The notes under the pieces were generated by a model, which ran no database searches, was not told the DNA's origin, and was given only the letters and a program-made list of their open reading frames with translations. Both the position numbers and the translations under genes were made by a program. Below, one piece after another: positions 28,146-37,958 of a stretch of 64,000 bases of DNA; the stretch's first letter is position 1; each line of letters opens with the position of its first letter. The DNA comes from Sphingomonas sp. UNC305MFCol5.2 (GTDB taxonomy: Bacteria; Pseudomonadota; Alphaproteobacteria; Sphingomonadales; Sphingomonadaceae), in assembly GCF_000712135.1 (NCBI RefSeq), contig NZ_JOOE01000004.1, positions 436,501 through 500,500 on the forward strand, given 5' to 3'.

Positions 28146-28759
28146 TTGACCGTGGTAGTGATGCCTGACTCGCCTGGGAAGTCCCTGAACAGCGCGTTAG
28201 CCAACCTCACGGCCTGATCGCGCGGGTCGCTGCCGGGCTTGCCGCTCACCGATTCGGTGACTGCGCGGCCCTCCCACACGGTGGAGTTGTCGCTGCGGCG
28301 GCGGAGCTGAACCGAAAGCTCGGAGCCATAGACTTCGCGGGTCTTGCCGCCGATCCCGAACGACACGCCGCCGCCCAGCCCGACGCCGCCGCCGCGCCGG
28401 CCGCCGCTGATGCCGCCTCCGCCGAGGCCGATCGAAACGGGAGGCTGCTCGCGATACGCGCCGCGCGAGACACGCGTGAACGAGACCGCGGCGATATAGC
28501 CCGATGCCATGTCGCTGCGCGACTGGACGAAGCCGAGCCGCTCGAGCTCGGTTCCGACCGCGTCGGCGTACATCTGGAACTCGGGGCTGATCTGCGCCGC
28601 GCCGGTCATCGGCTCGATCGCGACGGTGGTGCGCTCGGTCAGCGTGCCGATATGATAGCGCGTGACCTCCACCGGTGCGTTGCGGCCGGTGGTGGTGCAT
28701 CCGCCTGCGAGCAGGGCCGCGCCCGCGACTGCGATGCTGAGGAGCTTGTTCACGGGCAT
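28142..28759 (-). CDS. DUF4136-type lipoprotein
   Basis: A 205-residue secreted lipoprotein: [21 protein letters not shown] forms a signal ending in a lipobox (LAGGC). Body features: [34 protein letters not shown], a Gly-rich central segment ([19 protein letters not shown]), and [23 protein letters not shown] near the end. These match the DUF4136 pattern. Located in the periplasm, outer-membrane anchored. A good AGGAGG site precedes the ATG. First gene of the lipoprotein-M14-GNAT operon. Confidence 0.85.
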   Translation of the reverse strand: MPVNKLLSIAVAGAALLAGGCTTTGRNAPVEVTRYHIGTLTERTTVAIEPMTGAAQISPEFQMYADAVGTELERLGFVQSRSDMASGYIAAVSFTRVSRGAYREQPPVSIGLGGGGISGGRRGGGVGLGGGVSFGIGGKTREVYGSELSVQLRRRSDNSTVWEGRAVTESVSGKPGSDPRDQAVRLANALFRDFPGESGITTTVK

Positions 28760-28914
28760 TGCCTCCTGTCTCTCGGGGAGAACGCCCCGCCGCACCTCAA
28801 CCCTGCCCCCGCGCAGTCGGTTCCGCAAGGCCGTCAGCACCTTGACTTGGCGGCGCTCCCCCTCTAGGCGGGCGCCTCTTTTCCAGCATCAGATATTTGA
28901 GAAGCGAATCGGTC

Positions 28915-29040
28915 ATGAAGATCGTGAATTCATTGAAGTCGCTCAAGGGGCGGCACCGTGACAACCGCGTGATCCGTCGCCGCGGCCGGACCTATGTGAT
29001 CAACAAGACGAATCGCCGGTTCAAAGCCCGCCAGGGCTAA
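28915..29040 (+). CDS. rpmJ: 50S ribosomal protein L36, zinc-free form
   Basis: A 41-residue protein: [19 protein letters not shown] then [19 protein letters not shown], ending RQG. It lacks the Cys-x-x-Cys and His of the zinc-binding L36, so it is the C-minus form common in alphaproteobacteria and gammaproteobacteria as a second copy. Binds 23S rRNA near the peptidyl-transferase region. Ribosome site before the ATG is weak. It sits 155 bases after the divergent lipoprotein start and 5 bases before the HAD gene. Confidence 0.93.
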   Translation: MKIVNSLKSLKGRHRDNRVIRRRGRTYVINKTNRRFKARQG

Positions 29041-29045
29041 TTCCG

Positions 29046-29663
29046 GTGGGGACGCCGTCGGCCGTCATTTTCGATGTCGGCAAGGTCCTCTTCGAATGGG
29101 ATCCGCGTTACCTCTACGAGCGCCTGATCGAGGATGATCAGGCGCTCGAAGCGTTTCTGGCGAACGTCGTCACCAGGGAATGGCATTTCCAGCACGATGC
29201 CGGGCGCCCCTTCGCGGAGACCTCGGCCGAGCTGAGCGCGCAATTCCCCGAGCATGCCGAGCTGATCCACGCCTGGGGGCCGCGCTTCAACGACACGGTG
29301 CCGCATGCGATTCCGGGCATGCTGGAGATCGTCCGCGAGCTCGACGCCGCGGGCGTGCCCTTGTTCGCGATCACCAATTTCTCGGGCGAGTTCTGGCCTG
29401 ACTGGGTGAAGCAGCATGCCGAGCTGTTCGATCGCTTCCGCGACGTGGTCGTCTCGGGCGACGAGAAGCTCGTGAAGCCCGATCCGGCGATCTACGCATT
29501 GGCGCTGAAGCGATTCGGGCTCGAAGGCCCCGACGCGGTGTTCGTCGACGACAGTCCCGCCAATGTCGCGGGCGCGCGGGACGCCGGCATTCACGCAGTG
29601 CTGTTCACCACCGCGGAGGACTTCCGCGCCGAGCTGGTGCGGTTGGGGCTGCTTTCAAATTAG
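29046..29663 (+). CDS. HAD-family hydrolase, YihX-like
   Basis: A 205-residue HAD-superfamily protein. Motif I is AVIFDVGKVLFEWDPRYLYERLI, where the second Asp is Gly, as in YihX-type sugar phosphatases (FDLGNV). Motif II lies in ITNFSGEFWPDW, motif III Lys in EKLVKPDPAIYALALKRFG, and motif IV is VFVDDSPANVAGARDAGIHAVLF. Probable phosphatase on a small phosphorylated metabolite; substrate unknown. Start is GTG at 29046, 5 bases after rpmJ; AGGG at the rpmJ stop is the likely ribosome site. Confidence 0.88.
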   Translation: MGTPSAVIFDVGKVLFEWDPRYLYERLIEDDQALEAFLANVVTREWHFQHDAGRPFAETSAELSAQFPEHAELIHAWGPRFNDTVPHAIPGMLEIVRELDAAGVPLFAITNFSGEFWPDWVKQHAELFDRFRDVVVSGDEKLVKPDPAIYALALKRFGLEGPDAVFVDDSPANVAGARDAGIHAVLFTTAEDFRAELVRLGLLSN

Positions 29664-29665
29664 AA

Positions 29666-29772
29666 CGTCACCCCGGCCTTGGGCCGGGGTCCACAGCGCC
29701 TCACCGGCTGAACTTACTTCCCTCAACCATCGCCTGCCTCGCGGTGGACCCCGGCCCAAGGCCGGGGTGACG
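29666..29772. repeat. Inverted repeat between HAD gene and pyk
   Basis: The gap of convergent genes is mostly one element. Left arm cgtcaccccggccttgggcc (from 29666) plus ggggtccac is a near-perfect reverse complement of gtggaccccggcccaaggcc (from 29743) plus ggggtgacg. About 48 bases lie between the arms. Each arm also contains its own small palindrome (ggcc-ttg-ggcc). It may fold into a long hairpin and terminate both genes. Confidence 0.78.
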
Positions 29773-29795
29773 AAGAGAGTATTGGCGCGGAGAGT

Positions 29796-31265
29796 TCAGC
29801 CCCCTTCAGGCCCCTGATAATTCTTGAGCTCGTCGCCGAGGATGGTGACCACATGGAGCACATTGGTCGAGCCCGGCGTCCCGAAGGGCACGCCGGCGCA
29901 GACCACGATCCGGTCGCCCGCGACGGCCAGTTCCTGCCGCATCGCCATGCGTTTGGCCTTGCCGACCATCTCCTCGAACGATTCGACGTCGCGCGTGTGG
30001 ACGGCGTGGCTGCCCCATAGCAGCCCGCTGCGACGCGCAGTCTCGATCTTGGGCGTCAGCACCATGATCGGCACGGTCGGCCGTTCGCGGGCGATCCGGC
30101 GCGCAGTCGAGCCCGAGCTGGTGAAGCACACGATCGCAGTCGCCGAGACGGTCCGCGCGATGCTCTTCGCCGCCTCGGCGAGCGCATCGGCGGTGGTCGG
30201 ATCGGGGCGCGTGACGGTGAAATGGACGCGGTCGCCATGCGCGGGGTCGCGCTCCACGGCCTCGGCGATCGAATTCATCATCGCCACTGATTCGACCGGC
30301 CATTTGCCCGCCGCGCTCTCGGCCGAGAGCATGATCGCGTCGGCGCCGTCATAGACCGCGGTCGCGACGTCGGAGACTTCGGCGCGCGTCGGCGACGGGC
30401 TCTCGATCATCGATTCGAGCATCTGCGTCGCGACGATCACCGGGCGGCCCATCCGGCGCGCGGTCTCGACGATGCGCTTCTGCAACGGCGGCACGCTCTG
30501 CGGCGGAAGCTCGACGCCGAGATCGCCGCGGGCGACCATCACGCCGTCGCATTGCTCGACGATCTCGTCGAGCCGCGCGATCGCGGACGGCTTCTCGATC
30601 TTGGCGAGCAGGGCCGCCTTGCCACCGATCAGCCGGCGCGCCTCCATCAGATCCTCGGGACGCTGGACGAACGACAAAGCGATCCAGTCGACGCGCTGCT
30701 CGACCGCGAATTCCAGGTCGCTGCGGTCCTTTTCGGTGAGCGCCGCCAGCGGCAGCACCATGTCGGGGACATTGAGGCCCTTGGAATTGGAGAGGGTGCC
30801 GCCGACCTCGACGCGCGTGACGAGCTTGTCCGCGCTCGCCGAAATGACGCGCAGCACCATCTTGCCGTCGTCGAGCAGCAGCCGGGCATCTTCGTGCGCC
30901 GCCTCGAAGATCTCGCGGTGCGGCAGCTCGACGCGAGTCGCGTCGCCCGGGGCGGGATCGCGGTCGAGCGTGAACTGCTGGCCGGTCTCGAGCACTACCT
31001 TGCCCTCGGCGAACTTGCCGACGCGCAGCTTCGGCCCTTGTAGATCGGCGAGGATCGTCGTCGGCCGGCCATATTTCTTCTCGAGGCTGCGGATCGCCGC
31101 GATCACCGGCACCTTCGATGCCTGATCGCCGTGGCTCATGTTGACGCGGAAGGCATCCGCCCCCGCCTCAAACAGCTTCGCGATCATCTCGACGGTGTTG
31201 CTCGCGGGGCCCAGCGTCGCGAGGACGCGGACTTTACGGCTGCGGGGGCGTATGGCCTTGGTCAT
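29796..31265 (-). CDS. pyk: Pyruvate kinase
   Basis: Transfers phosphate from phosphoenolpyruvate to ADP, last step of glycolysis (or Entner-Doudoroff); 489 residues. Order: RKVRVLATLGPASNTVEMIAKLFEAGADAFRVNMSHG, the B domain with LDRDPAPGD, ALLAKIEKPSAIARLDEIVEQCDGVMVARGDLGVELP (active-site Lys and metal ligands), VIVATQMLESMIESPSPTRAEVSDVATAVYDGADAIMLS. The C-domain ends GVPFGTPGSTNVLHVV. Divergent from the DUF1244 gene at 31332. Stand-alone gene. Confidence 0.98.
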   Translation of the reverse strand: MTKAIRPRSRKVRVLATLGPASNTVEMIAKLFEAGADAFRVNMSHGDQASKVPVIAAIRSLEKKYGRPTTILADLQGPKLRVGKFAEGKVVLETGQQFTLDRDPAPGDATRVELPHREIFEAAHEDARLLLDDGKMVLRVISASADKLVTRVEVGGTLSNSKGLNVPDMVLPLAALTEKDRSDLEFAVEQRVDWIALSFVQRPEDLMEARRLIGGKAALLAKIEKPSAIARLDEIVEQCDGVMVARGDLGVELPPQSVPPLQKRIVETARRMGRPVIVATQMLESMIESPSPTRAEVSDVATAVYDGADAIMLSAESAAGKWPVESVAMMNSIAEAVERDPAHGDRVHFTVTRPDPTTADALAEAAKSIARTVSATAIVCFTSSGSTARRIARERPTVPIMVLTPKIETARRSGLLWGSHAVHTRDVESFEEMVGKAKRMAMRQELAVAGDRIVVCAGVPFGTPGSTNVLHVVTILGDELKNYQGPEGG

Positions 31266-31295
31266 GCTGTCATCCTATTGCGGGCCTGCCTCTAG

Positions 31296-31700
<405 letters not shown>

Positions 31701-31824
31701 TCGGGACGGAGGGCTTGAGCGTCGCGCCGGGCTTCTCTAAGCGGCGCGCTCCAGTTTCATCGCGAGCCGTATGCGACTCCGGCCTCTGCCGGGGTGACGG
31801 CCAGCCAGCGTCAGGAGATTTGCC

Positions 31825-32064
31825 TTGTCCGATTCCGTTTCCGCCGAGCAGCTGCGCCTCTTCATCGAGCGGATCGAGCGCCTCGAAGAGGAAAAGAAGG
31901 GCATCGCCGACGACATCAAGGACGTCTATGCCGAAGCCAAGTCGACCGGCTTCGACGTCAAGACGATGCGCCACATCGTCCGCCTGCGGAAAATGGAAAA
32001 GCATCACCGCGACGAGGCCGATGCACTGCTCGAAACCTATCGCAACGCACTCGGCCTGCATTAA
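31825..32064 (+). CDS. DUF2312 protein (UPF0335 type), TTG start
   Basis: A 79-residue helical protein: [43 protein letters not shown], followed by [20 protein letters not shown]. This is the near-universal alphaproteobacterial DUF2312 family, which resembles the GapR DNA-binding protein of Caulobacter; GapR binds overtwisted DNA ahead of replication and transcription. By similarity it may be a chromosome-associated protein. Start is TTG at 31825 with AGGAG at good spacing. Downstream is the YbjQ-like gene. Confidence 0.88.
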   Translation: MSDSVSAEQLRLFIERIERLEEEKKGIADDIKDVYAEAKSTGFDVKTMRHIVRLRKMEKHHRDEADALLETYRNALGLH

Positions 32065-32111
32065 AGGTCGACGCTGGCGGTGCCGGTGCCGCGATCGAGG
32101 GGAGCGATTCG

Positions 32112-32432
32112 ATGATCCTGACCACTACCCACGGCATCGAAGGCCATCAGGTCACGCGCTATCACGGGATCGTCAGCGCCGAGGTGATCCTCGGCGCGAA
32201 CGTGTTTCGCGACATCTTCGCCGGTATCCGCGATTTCGTCGGCGGGCGCTCGGGCGCCTATGAGAAACCGCTTCGCCAGGCGCGCGAGATGGCGATGGAG
32301 GAGCTCGAGGCCGAGGCCCGCGACAAGGGCGCCAACGCCGTGATCGGGATCGACATCGATTATGAAGTGATCGGCGATTCGGGATCGATGCTGATGGTGT
32401 CGATCTCGGGCACCGCCGTCACGATAAGCTAG
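32112..32432 (+). CDS. YbjQ/UPF0145-family protein
   Basis: A 106-residue protein of the heavy-metal-binding-like YbjQ group: [34 protein letters not shown], the [20 protein letters not shown] block, and [21 protein letters not shown] at the C-terminus. Family fold is known but role is not. GGAG precedes the ATG. Lies between DUF2312 and yebC on the same strand. Confidence 0.9.
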   Translation: MILTTTHGIEGHQVTRYHGIVSAEVILGANVFRDIFAGIRDFVGGRSGAYEKPLRQAREMAMEELEAEARDKGANAVIGIDIDYEVIGDSGSMLMVSISGTAVTIS

Positions 32433-32490
32433 GATTGCGCGGCCCGCATCGGCTGGAATAGAGACGCGCAACCGTTTTCAAGAGAGCGCA

Positions 32491-33234
32491 ATGGCAGGCC
32501 ATTCCAAATTCAAGAACATCATGCACCGCAAGGGCGCGCAGGATAAGAAGCGCTCGGGCATGTTCTCCAAGCTCAGCCGCGAAATCACCGTCGCGGCCAA
32601 GATGGGCTTGCCCGATCCGGACATGAACCCTCGGCTGCGCGCGGCGGTCAACGCCGCCAAGGCGCAGTCGATGCCCAAGGACAATATCCAGCGCTCGATC
32701 GACAAGGCGAGCAAGGGCGACGCCGAGAATTACGAAGAGATCCGCTACGAGGCGTTCGGCCCCGGCGGCGTGAGCCTCATCGTCGAGACCCTGACCGACA
32801 ATCGCAACCGCACCGTCACCAACGTGCGTACAGCGATCAGCAAGAACGGCGGCAATCTCGGTGCGCCGGGTTCGGTCAGCCATGCCTTCGACCGGATGGG
32901 GTTGATCAACTACCCCGCCAGCGCGGGCGATGCCGACAAGGTGTTCGAGGCCGCGCTCGAGGCCGGCGCCGAGGACGTCACGTCGAGCGAAGAAGGGCAC
33001 GAGATCTGGACCGCGCAGGGCGATCTCCACGAAGTCGCCAAGGCGCTGGAGCCGGTGCTCGGCGAGGCCGAGGGTGCCAAGCTCGCTTGGCGCCCGCAGA
33101 CGATGGTCGCAGTCGAGGAAGGCGATGCCGCGACCTTGTTCAAGCTGATCGACGCACTCGACGACGACGACGATGTCCAGACCGTGTGGGGCAATTACGA
33201 AGTCTCGGACGAAGTGATGGAGAAATTGGGCTGA
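32491..33234 (+). CDS. YebC/PmpR-family DNA-binding regulator or translation factor
   Basis: A 247-residue YebC protein: [23 protein letters not shown] and [36 protein letters not shown] are canonical, with the acidic [16 protein letters not shown] later. YebC proteins have been tied both to transcription control (PmpR) and to relief of ribosome stalling. The position directly upstream of ruvC is conserved in many bacteria. It is separated from ruvC by an inverted repeat of about 250 bases. Confidence 0.95.
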   Translation: MAGHSKFKNIMHRKGAQDKKRSGMFSKLSREITVAAKMGLPDPDMNPRLRAAVNAAKAQSMPKDNIQRSIDKASKGDAENYEEIRYEAFGPGGVSLIVETLTDNRNRTVTNVRTAISKNGGNLGAPGSVSHAFDRMGLINYPASAGDADKVFEAALEAGAEDVTSSEEGHEIWTAQGDLHEVAKALEPVLGEAEGAKLAWRPQTMVAVEEGDAATLFKLIDALDDDDDVQTVWGNYEVSDEVMEKLG

Positions 33235-33240
33235 TCTTTG

Positions 33241-33485
33241 ATCACGCCAAGGCGCGAAGGCGCGAAGGAGATTTGGGGCCGCTGCGCGGCCGAGGCGCGG
33301 AGGCGCAGAGACTTGTTCTCTGCCGCGCAAGCGGCCCTCATCTTCGATCCGTCGCCAAGCCTCTGGTGTTTGGTAAAGCGGCTAACGCCGCAGGAGAATG
33401 CGACCTCTCTGCGTCTCCGCGCCTCGGCCGCGCAGCGGCCTTCAAAATCTTTCTTCTCTTGGCGCCCTCGCGCCTTGGTGTGAAT
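33241..33485. repeat. Long inverted-repeat element between yebC and ruvC
   Basis: The 256-base gap holds two arms of about 70-80 bases (33241-33310 and 33405-33485) that are roughly 85% reverse complementary by eye. Shared parts include cacgccaaggcgcgaa and ggccgctgcgcggccgaggc. Between the arms are about 95 unrelated bases. It looks like a non-coding mobile element remnant and would insert a large hairpin into a yebC-ruvC transcript. Confidence 0.78.
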
Positions 33486-33490
33486 CGAAT

Positions 33491-33976
33491 ATGATCATTC
33501 TCGGCCTCGATCCCGGGCTCGGGACCACCGGCTGGGGGCTGATCCGTGCCGAGGGCAATCGGCTCAGCCATGTCGCCAACGGCAAGCTCAAGACCGATCC
33601 GCAGGCGCCGCTGCCGCGCCGGCTCGCGCATCTCGATGCCATGCTCGCCGCGCTGATCGTCGATCACGCCCCGGGCGCCACCGCGTGCGAAGAGGTTTTC
33701 GTCAATTCGAACGCGCAATCGACGCTCAAGCTCGGTCAGGCGCGCGGGGTCGTGCTGTGCGCGGCGGCGCGCGCGGGGCTCGATGTCGGGGAATATTCGC
33801 CCAGCATCGTCAAGAAAGCGGTGGTCGGCACCGGCAATGCCGAAAAGGCGCAGGTCCATGCGATGGTCGCGCGGCTGCTGCCGGGGGTGAAGATCGACGG
33901 TCCCGATGCCGGCGACGCGCTCGCGGTGGCGATCTGCCACGCGCACCATCTCGCGAGCGCCCGCCGTTTGGCCTGA
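33491..33976 (+). CDS. ruvC: Holliday junction resolvase RuvC
   Basis: Endonuclease cutting Holliday junctions on RuvAB complexes; 161 residues. Catalytic acidic residues appear in [18 protein letters not shown] (Asp7), [21 protein letters not shown] (Glu), and [17 protein letters not shown] (Asp pair near the C-terminus). Start ATG at 33491 directly follows the inverted repeat. First of the ruv genes here; ruvA follows after about 160 bases in which I see no gene. Confidence 0.96.
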   Translation: MIILGLDPGLGTTGWGLIRAEGNRLSHVANGKLKTDPQAPLPRRLAHLDAMLAALIVDHAPGATACEEVFVNSNAQSTLKLGQARGVVLCAAARAGLDVGEYSPSIVKKAVVGTGNAEKAQVHAMVARLLPGVKIDGPDAGDALAVAICHAHHLASARRLA

Positions 33977-34139
33977 TTTCACTTTCCTACAAGCCTCCGT
34001 TCTGCTTATGTACCAGAATGGTCACGTCTGCACCTTCGCCCTTCATGGCCGCTCGTCCCTCGCCCTCGCGCGCGATACATGTGTCAACTTCGTCAATTTG
34101 GCCCTTTGATCGGCAGCGTGAAGATGGGGCTGCGGCGCG

Positions 34140-34733
34140 ATGATCGCGCATCTGAAGGGCAGGCTGGCGGCGACCGGGGCGGATCACGCGGTGATCGACG
34201 TGGGCGGCGTCGGCTATCTGGTGGGCGCATCGTCCAAGACGCTTGCCGCTCTGGGAATCGTGGGCGATCCAGTGACGATTCATACCGAGATGCTGGTGGC
34301 GGAGGATTTCATCCGGCTGATGGGCTTCGCTTCGGCCGACGAGCGCGACTGGTTCAAGCTGCTCACCCATGTCCAGGGCGTCGGCTCGAAGGTCGCGCTG
34401 GCGATCCTCTCGATCCTCACCCCCGACGAGTTGCGCACCGCCGTTGCCCGCGCCGATTCGGCGATGATCGCCCGCGCCAACGGCGTGGGGCCCAAGCTCG
34501 CCCAGCGCATCGTCAACGAACTCAAGGACAAGGCCGGCGGCATCGCGCTGGGCGGCGCCTCGACGACCGCGCCGGCGGGCAGCGCCGCGGCGGATGCGGT
34601 TTCGGCATTGCTCAACCTCGGTTTCAAGCCCGCCGAGGCATCGACCGCGGTCAGTGCGGCGAACGATGAACTTGGCGCCGGGGCAACGCTCGACGCTCTG
34701 GTGCGGCTGGCGCTGCGCAAGGCGGCGAAATGA
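34140..34733 (+). CDS. ruvA: Holliday junction branch migration protein RuvA
   Basis: RuvA tetramers bind the four-way junction and load RuvB; 197 residues. Domain I has [28 protein letters not shown], domain II the two HhH motifs [17 protein letters not shown] and [21 protein letters not shown], and domain III the C-terminal [20 protein letters not shown] for RuvB contact. Stop overlaps the next start as ATGA. Confidence 0.97.
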   Translation: MIAHLKGRLAATGADHAVIDVGGVGYLVGASSKTLAALGIVGDPVTIHTEMLVAEDFIRLMGFASADERDWFKLLTHVQGVGSKVALAILSILTPDELRTAVARADSAMIARANGVGPKLAQRIVNELKDKAGGIALGGASTTAPAGSAAADAVSALLNLGFKPAEASTAVSAANDELGAGATLDALVRLALRKAAK

Positions 34734-35128
34734 CCGCGCCCCGCGTCGCGACCTGCTGGTGCGGGCAGCTCCGGGCCGAATGCCATGGCGAGCCCGTGCG
34801 GATCTCCGTCTGCCATTGCCTGAATTGTCAGCGGCGCAGCGGCTCCGCCTTCTCCGCGCAGGCGCGTTTTCCGGTCGAGCAGGTGCGGCTAGACGGGGCG
34901 TCAACCGAATGGGTGCACGTCGGGGACGGTGGCCGGGCAGCCAGCTTTCATTTCTGCCCGACCTGCGGCGGGACCGGCTGGTATCGCAACGCTTCGATGC
35001 CCGAGACGATCGCGATTCCGATCGGCAACTTCGCCGACCCCGATTTCCCGGCGCCGCATTTCTCGGTGTGGGAAAACCGCAGGCACGCCTGGGTGCAGAT
35101 CACCGGCGACGGAATCGAGCATGACTGA
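34730..35128 (+). CDS. GFA-family zinc protein (CENP-V/formaldehyde-activating fold)
   Basis: A 132-residue protein with the zinc-binding pattern of the GFA fold: [14 protein letters not shown] (CxC), [24 protein letters not shown] (CHCxxC) and [15 protein letters not shown] (CxxC). Similar proteins are often annotated as glutathione-dependent formaldehyde-activating enzymes, though most have other, unknown roles. It lies inside the ruv operon, overlapping ruvA by 4 bases. Confidence 0.9.
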   Translation: MTAPRVATCWCGQLRAECHGEPVRISVCHCLNCQRRSGSAFSAQARFPVEQVRLDGASTEWVHVGDGGRAASFHFCPTCGGTGWYRNASMPETIAIPIGNFADPDFPAPHFSVWENRRHAWVQITGDGIEHD

Positions 35129-35189
35129 CGCAGGCGCGGCACCGCTTGTCGGGCTGGCGTTGCGCATAGCAGCGAAATAGGCAGACGGC

Positions 35190-35747
35190 ATGGAAATCGA
35201 AGTCAGCGCAGAAGCCAAGGACAAGGCGCTCAACCGCCGCGTGGCGATCACCGTGGTGATCCTCTCGGTGTTCATGGGGCTGTGCGGGATCAAGGACGGC
35301 AATATCGTCCAGGCGATGCAGCAGGCCCAGTCGGCATCGGTCGACGGCTGGAACGAATATCAGGCGACCCGACTCAAGCAGCATCTTGCCGAGAACAGCC
35401 GCGCGCAGATCGCTGTGCTGGCGCCCGACAGCGCCAGGTCGGCGCCGGTGCTCGCCCAGCTCGATAGGGAGATCGCCAAGTACAAGATCGAGGCACCGCG
35501 GCTGGCGACGCAGGCCAAGGGACAAGCGGCGCAATATGATGCGCTCAATGTGCACGACGATCAGTTCGACGCGAGCGACGCTGCGATCTCGACTGCGATT
35601 TCGATCGCCGCCGTCTCGGCACTCGCCGAGACCGGGTGGCTGCTCGGCGCGGCCTGGGCATTCGGGGCGTTCGGGCTGTTCCTGGGGCTATGCGGTTTCC
35701 TGGGCTGGGGATTCCACCCGCAGTTGCTGAGCGGACTGCTCGGATGA
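35190..35747 (+). CDS. DUF4337-domain membrane protein
   Basis: A 185-residue protein with an N-terminal helix ([15 protein letters not shown], residues 18-34), a long charged periplasmic or cytoplasmic helix containing [28 protein letters not shown], and a C-terminal helix pair ([33 protein letters not shown]). This is the DUF4337 layout. Function unknown. Its stop overlaps the ruvB start as ATGA, so it is part of the ruv transcript. Confidence 0.85.
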   Translation: MEIEVSAEAKDKALNRRVAITVVILSVFMGLCGIKDGNIVQAMQQAQSASVDGWNEYQATRLKQHLAENSRAQIAVLAPDSARSAPVLAQLDREIAKYKIEAPRLATQAKGQAAQYDALNVHDDQFDASDAAISTAISIAAVSALAETGWLLGAAWAFGAFGLFLGLCGFLGWGFHPQLLSGLLG

Positions 35748-36766
35748 CCGACGCCGACCGCATCCTCGCGCCGATCCGCAAGCCCGAGGATATCGACGCG
35801 GCCTTGCGCCCCAAGCATCTCGACGAGTTCGTCGGGCAGAAGGGCGCGCGGGAGAATCTCCGCATCTTTATCCAGGCCGCGAAGCAACGCGGCGAGGCAC
35901 TGGACCACGTGCTGTTCTTCGGCCCGCCAGGGCTCGGCAAGACCACGCTCGCGCAGATCGTCGCGCGGGAGATGGGGGTGGGGTTCCGCGCAACGTCGGG
36001 GCCGGTGATCGCCAAGTCGGGCGATCTCGCCGCCTTGCTCACCAATCTCGAGGACGGCGATGTCCTGTTCATCGACGAGATCCATCGGCTCAATCCCGCG
36101 GTCGAGGAAGTGCTCTATCCCGCGATGGAGGATCGCGCGCTGGACCTCATGATCGGCGAGGGGCCGTCGGCAAGAAGCGTGCGGATCGACTTGCCGCGCT
36201 TCACCCTGGTCGGCGCGACCACGCGGCAGGGGCTGCTCACCACGCCGCTGCGCGATCGCTTCGGCATACCGGTGCGGTTGCAATTCTATACGGTCGACGA
36301 ACTCGAGCGCGTCGTCACGCGTGCCGCGACCTTGCTCGACCTGCATGTCGCCGCCGACGGTGCGCACGAAATCGCGAAGCGTTCGCGCGGGACGCCGCGG
36401 ATTGCCGGGCGGTTGCTGCGCCGGGTGCGCGACTTCGCCAATGTCGCGGGCGAGGAGACGGTGCATGCCAGGGTCGCCGATGCGGCGCTGACCCGGCTCG
36501 AAGTCGACGGGCTCGGGCTCGACAGCATGGATCGGCGCTATCTGATGATGATCGCCGACATCTACAAAGGCGGCCCGGTCGGCGTCGAGACGCTCGCCGC
36601 CGGCCTCAGCGAGCCGCGCGACACGATCGAGGAAGTGATCGAGCCCTATTTGATCCAGATCGGCATGATCGCCCGGACGGCGCGGGGGCGCTGCCTCAAT
36701 GCCGCGGGTTGGAAGCATCTCGGGCTCAATCCACCGCCCACCGCGCAGGAAGGGCTGTTCGACTGA
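35744..36766 (+). CDS. ruvB: Holliday junction branch migration ATPase RuvB
   Basis: AAA+ motor that moves Holliday junctions with RuvA; 340 residues. Walker A is [17 protein letters not shown], Walker B is [16 protein letters not shown], and sensor/arginine regions are [20 protein letters not shown] and [18 protein letters not shown]. The DNA-binding winged helix ends [21 protein letters not shown]. Start ATG at 35744 is inside the end of the DUF4337 gene. Confidence 0.98.
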   Translation: MTDADRILAPIRKPEDIDAALRPKHLDEFVGQKGARENLRIFIQAAKQRGEALDHVLFFGPPGLGKTTLAQIVAREMGVGFRATSGPVIAKSGDLAALLTNLEDGDVLFIDEIHRLNPAVEEVLYPAMEDRALDLMIGEGPSARSVRIDLPRFTLVGATTRQGLLTTPLRDRFGIPVRLQFYTVDELERVVTRAATLLDLHVAADGAHEIAKRSRGTPRIAGRLLRRVRDFANVAGEETVHARVADAALTRLEVDGLGLDSMDRRYLMMIADIYKGGPVGVETLAAGLSEPRDTIEEVIEPYLIQIGMIARTARGRCLNAAGWKHLGLNPPPTAQEGLFD

Positions 36767-36811
36767 GGGCGGGGGTTCCCCCGTGCTTTAGGCTTGGTTA
36801 AGGCCCGTTCC

Positions 36812-37258
36812 ATGCATGCGCTCTCCGCCATCGGCCGTTTCGAAGGCCTCGAGCATCATTTCGCGCTGCGGGTCTATTTCGAGGACACCGACCTCACCGG
36901 CGTCGTCTATCACGCCAATTACCTGCGCTACATGGAGCGCGCCCGCTCGGACATGCTGCTCGCCGCGGGTGTCGACCAGCGCACCACCTTTGAAAGCGGC
37001 GAGGGCGCCTATGCGCTGCGCAGCATTCGGCTCGACTATCGTGCGCCTGCGCGGCTTGGCGAGGAACTGATCGTGGTCAGCCGGCTTATGGCGATGCGTG
37101 CCGCTGCCGTGGTCATTCAGCAACGAGTCATGCGGGACGAAACAATCGTGGCCCAAGGAGAAGTCGAGGCGGCGTTCGTCTCCCCGACCGGTCGGCCGCG
37201 GCGTCAGCCGGCAGCGTGGATTGCCGCGTTCGAACCGTTGTTGTGGAAGGGAAACTAA
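36812..37258 (+). CDS. ybgC: Acyl-CoA thioesterase YbgC of the Tol-Pal cluster
   Basis: A 148-residue hot-dog fold thioesterase: LRVYFEDTDLTGVVYHANYLRYMERARSDML (catalytic Asp in YFEDTD), LRSIRLDYRAPARLGEEL. In gammaproteobacteria YbgC hydrolyses acyl-CoA and may link phospholipid synthesis to the envelope. It heads the tol cluster, 8 bases before tolQ. ATG at 36812 is chosen over the upstream TTG at 36794 because the family begins near LRVYFED. Confidence 0.93.
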   Translation: MHALSAIGRFEGLEHHFALRVYFEDTDLTGVVYHANYLRYMERARSDMLLAAGVDQRTTFESGEGAYALRSIRLDYRAPARLGEELIVVSRLMAMRAAAVVIQQRVMRDETIVAQGEVEAAFVSPTGRPRRQPAAWIAAFEPLLWKGN

Positions 37259-37265
37259 GCTCGAC

Positions 37266-37955
37266 ATGTTGTTCCTGAATACCGCCGCCGCGACCATGTC
37301 GCCCGTCGCCCTGTTCCTCCAGGCGGACTGGGTGGTTCGCGGCGTGATGATCGGCCTGTTGCTCGCGAGCCTTTGGACCTGGGCGATCATCCTCAGTTTC
37401 GGCTTCCGGATCGGCAGCGTGAAGAAGGGCATCGCCAGCTTCGAGACCGAATATCGCGAGGCCGATGACATCGACGAATTCCACCGCCGCGTCGCTACCC
37501 GCGATCAGCCGATCGGCCGGGTCTTCTCGGCCGGCGTCACCGAATGGCGGCGCTCGACCACCGGCAAGTCGATCGATCGCGGCGGCACGCGCGATCGCCT
37601 CGCGACGGCGATGGGTGCCGCGGTAGCGCAGGAGATCGATCGCTTGGCCGACCGGCTGAACTTCCTCGCCACCGTCGGTGCAGTCGCCCCGTTCGTCGGG
37701 CTGTTCGGCACGGTCTGGGGCATCATGCGCAGCTTTACGAGCATCGCGGCCGAGCAGAATTCGTCGCTCGCGGTAGTGGCGCCGGGCATCGCCGAGGCTT
37801 TGTTCGCGACCGCGATCGGCCTGTTCGCCGCGATCCCCGCGGTGATCGCGTACAATCGCTACAGCCACGGCATCAATCGCGTCGAGCAACGGCTCAACCG
37901 CTTCGCCGACGGCTTCCACGCGACGCTCAGCCGTCGCCTGGAGATGGAGGCCTAG
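37266..37955 (+). CDS. tolQ: Tol-Pal system proton channel protein TolQ
   Basis: Inner-membrane motor subunit (MotA/ExbB family), 229 residues with three membrane helices: residues 20-45, about 130-155 (LNFLATVGAVAPFVGLFGTVWGIM) and 165-190 (ATAIGLFAAIPAVIAYN). With TolR it uses the proton gradient to energise TolA during outer-membrane constriction at division. A strong neighbour of tolR, 3 bases apart. Confidence 0.96.
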   Translation: MLFLNTAAATMSPVALFLQADWVVRGVMIGLLLASLWTWAIILSFGFRIGSVKKGIASFETEYREADDIDEFHRRVATRDQPIGRVFSAGVTEWRRSTTGKSIDRGGTRDRLATAMGAAVAQEIDRLADRLNFLATVGAVAPFVGLFGTVWGIMRSFTSIAAEQNSSLAVVAPGIAEALFATAIGLFAAIPAVIAYNRYSHGINRVEQRLNRFADGFHATLSRRLEMEA

Positions 37956-37958
37956 GCC

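Noticed and set aside
33977..34139. Possible small gene between ruvC and ruvA
   Set aside because: The short frames have no ribosome site, and none looks like a conserved protein.
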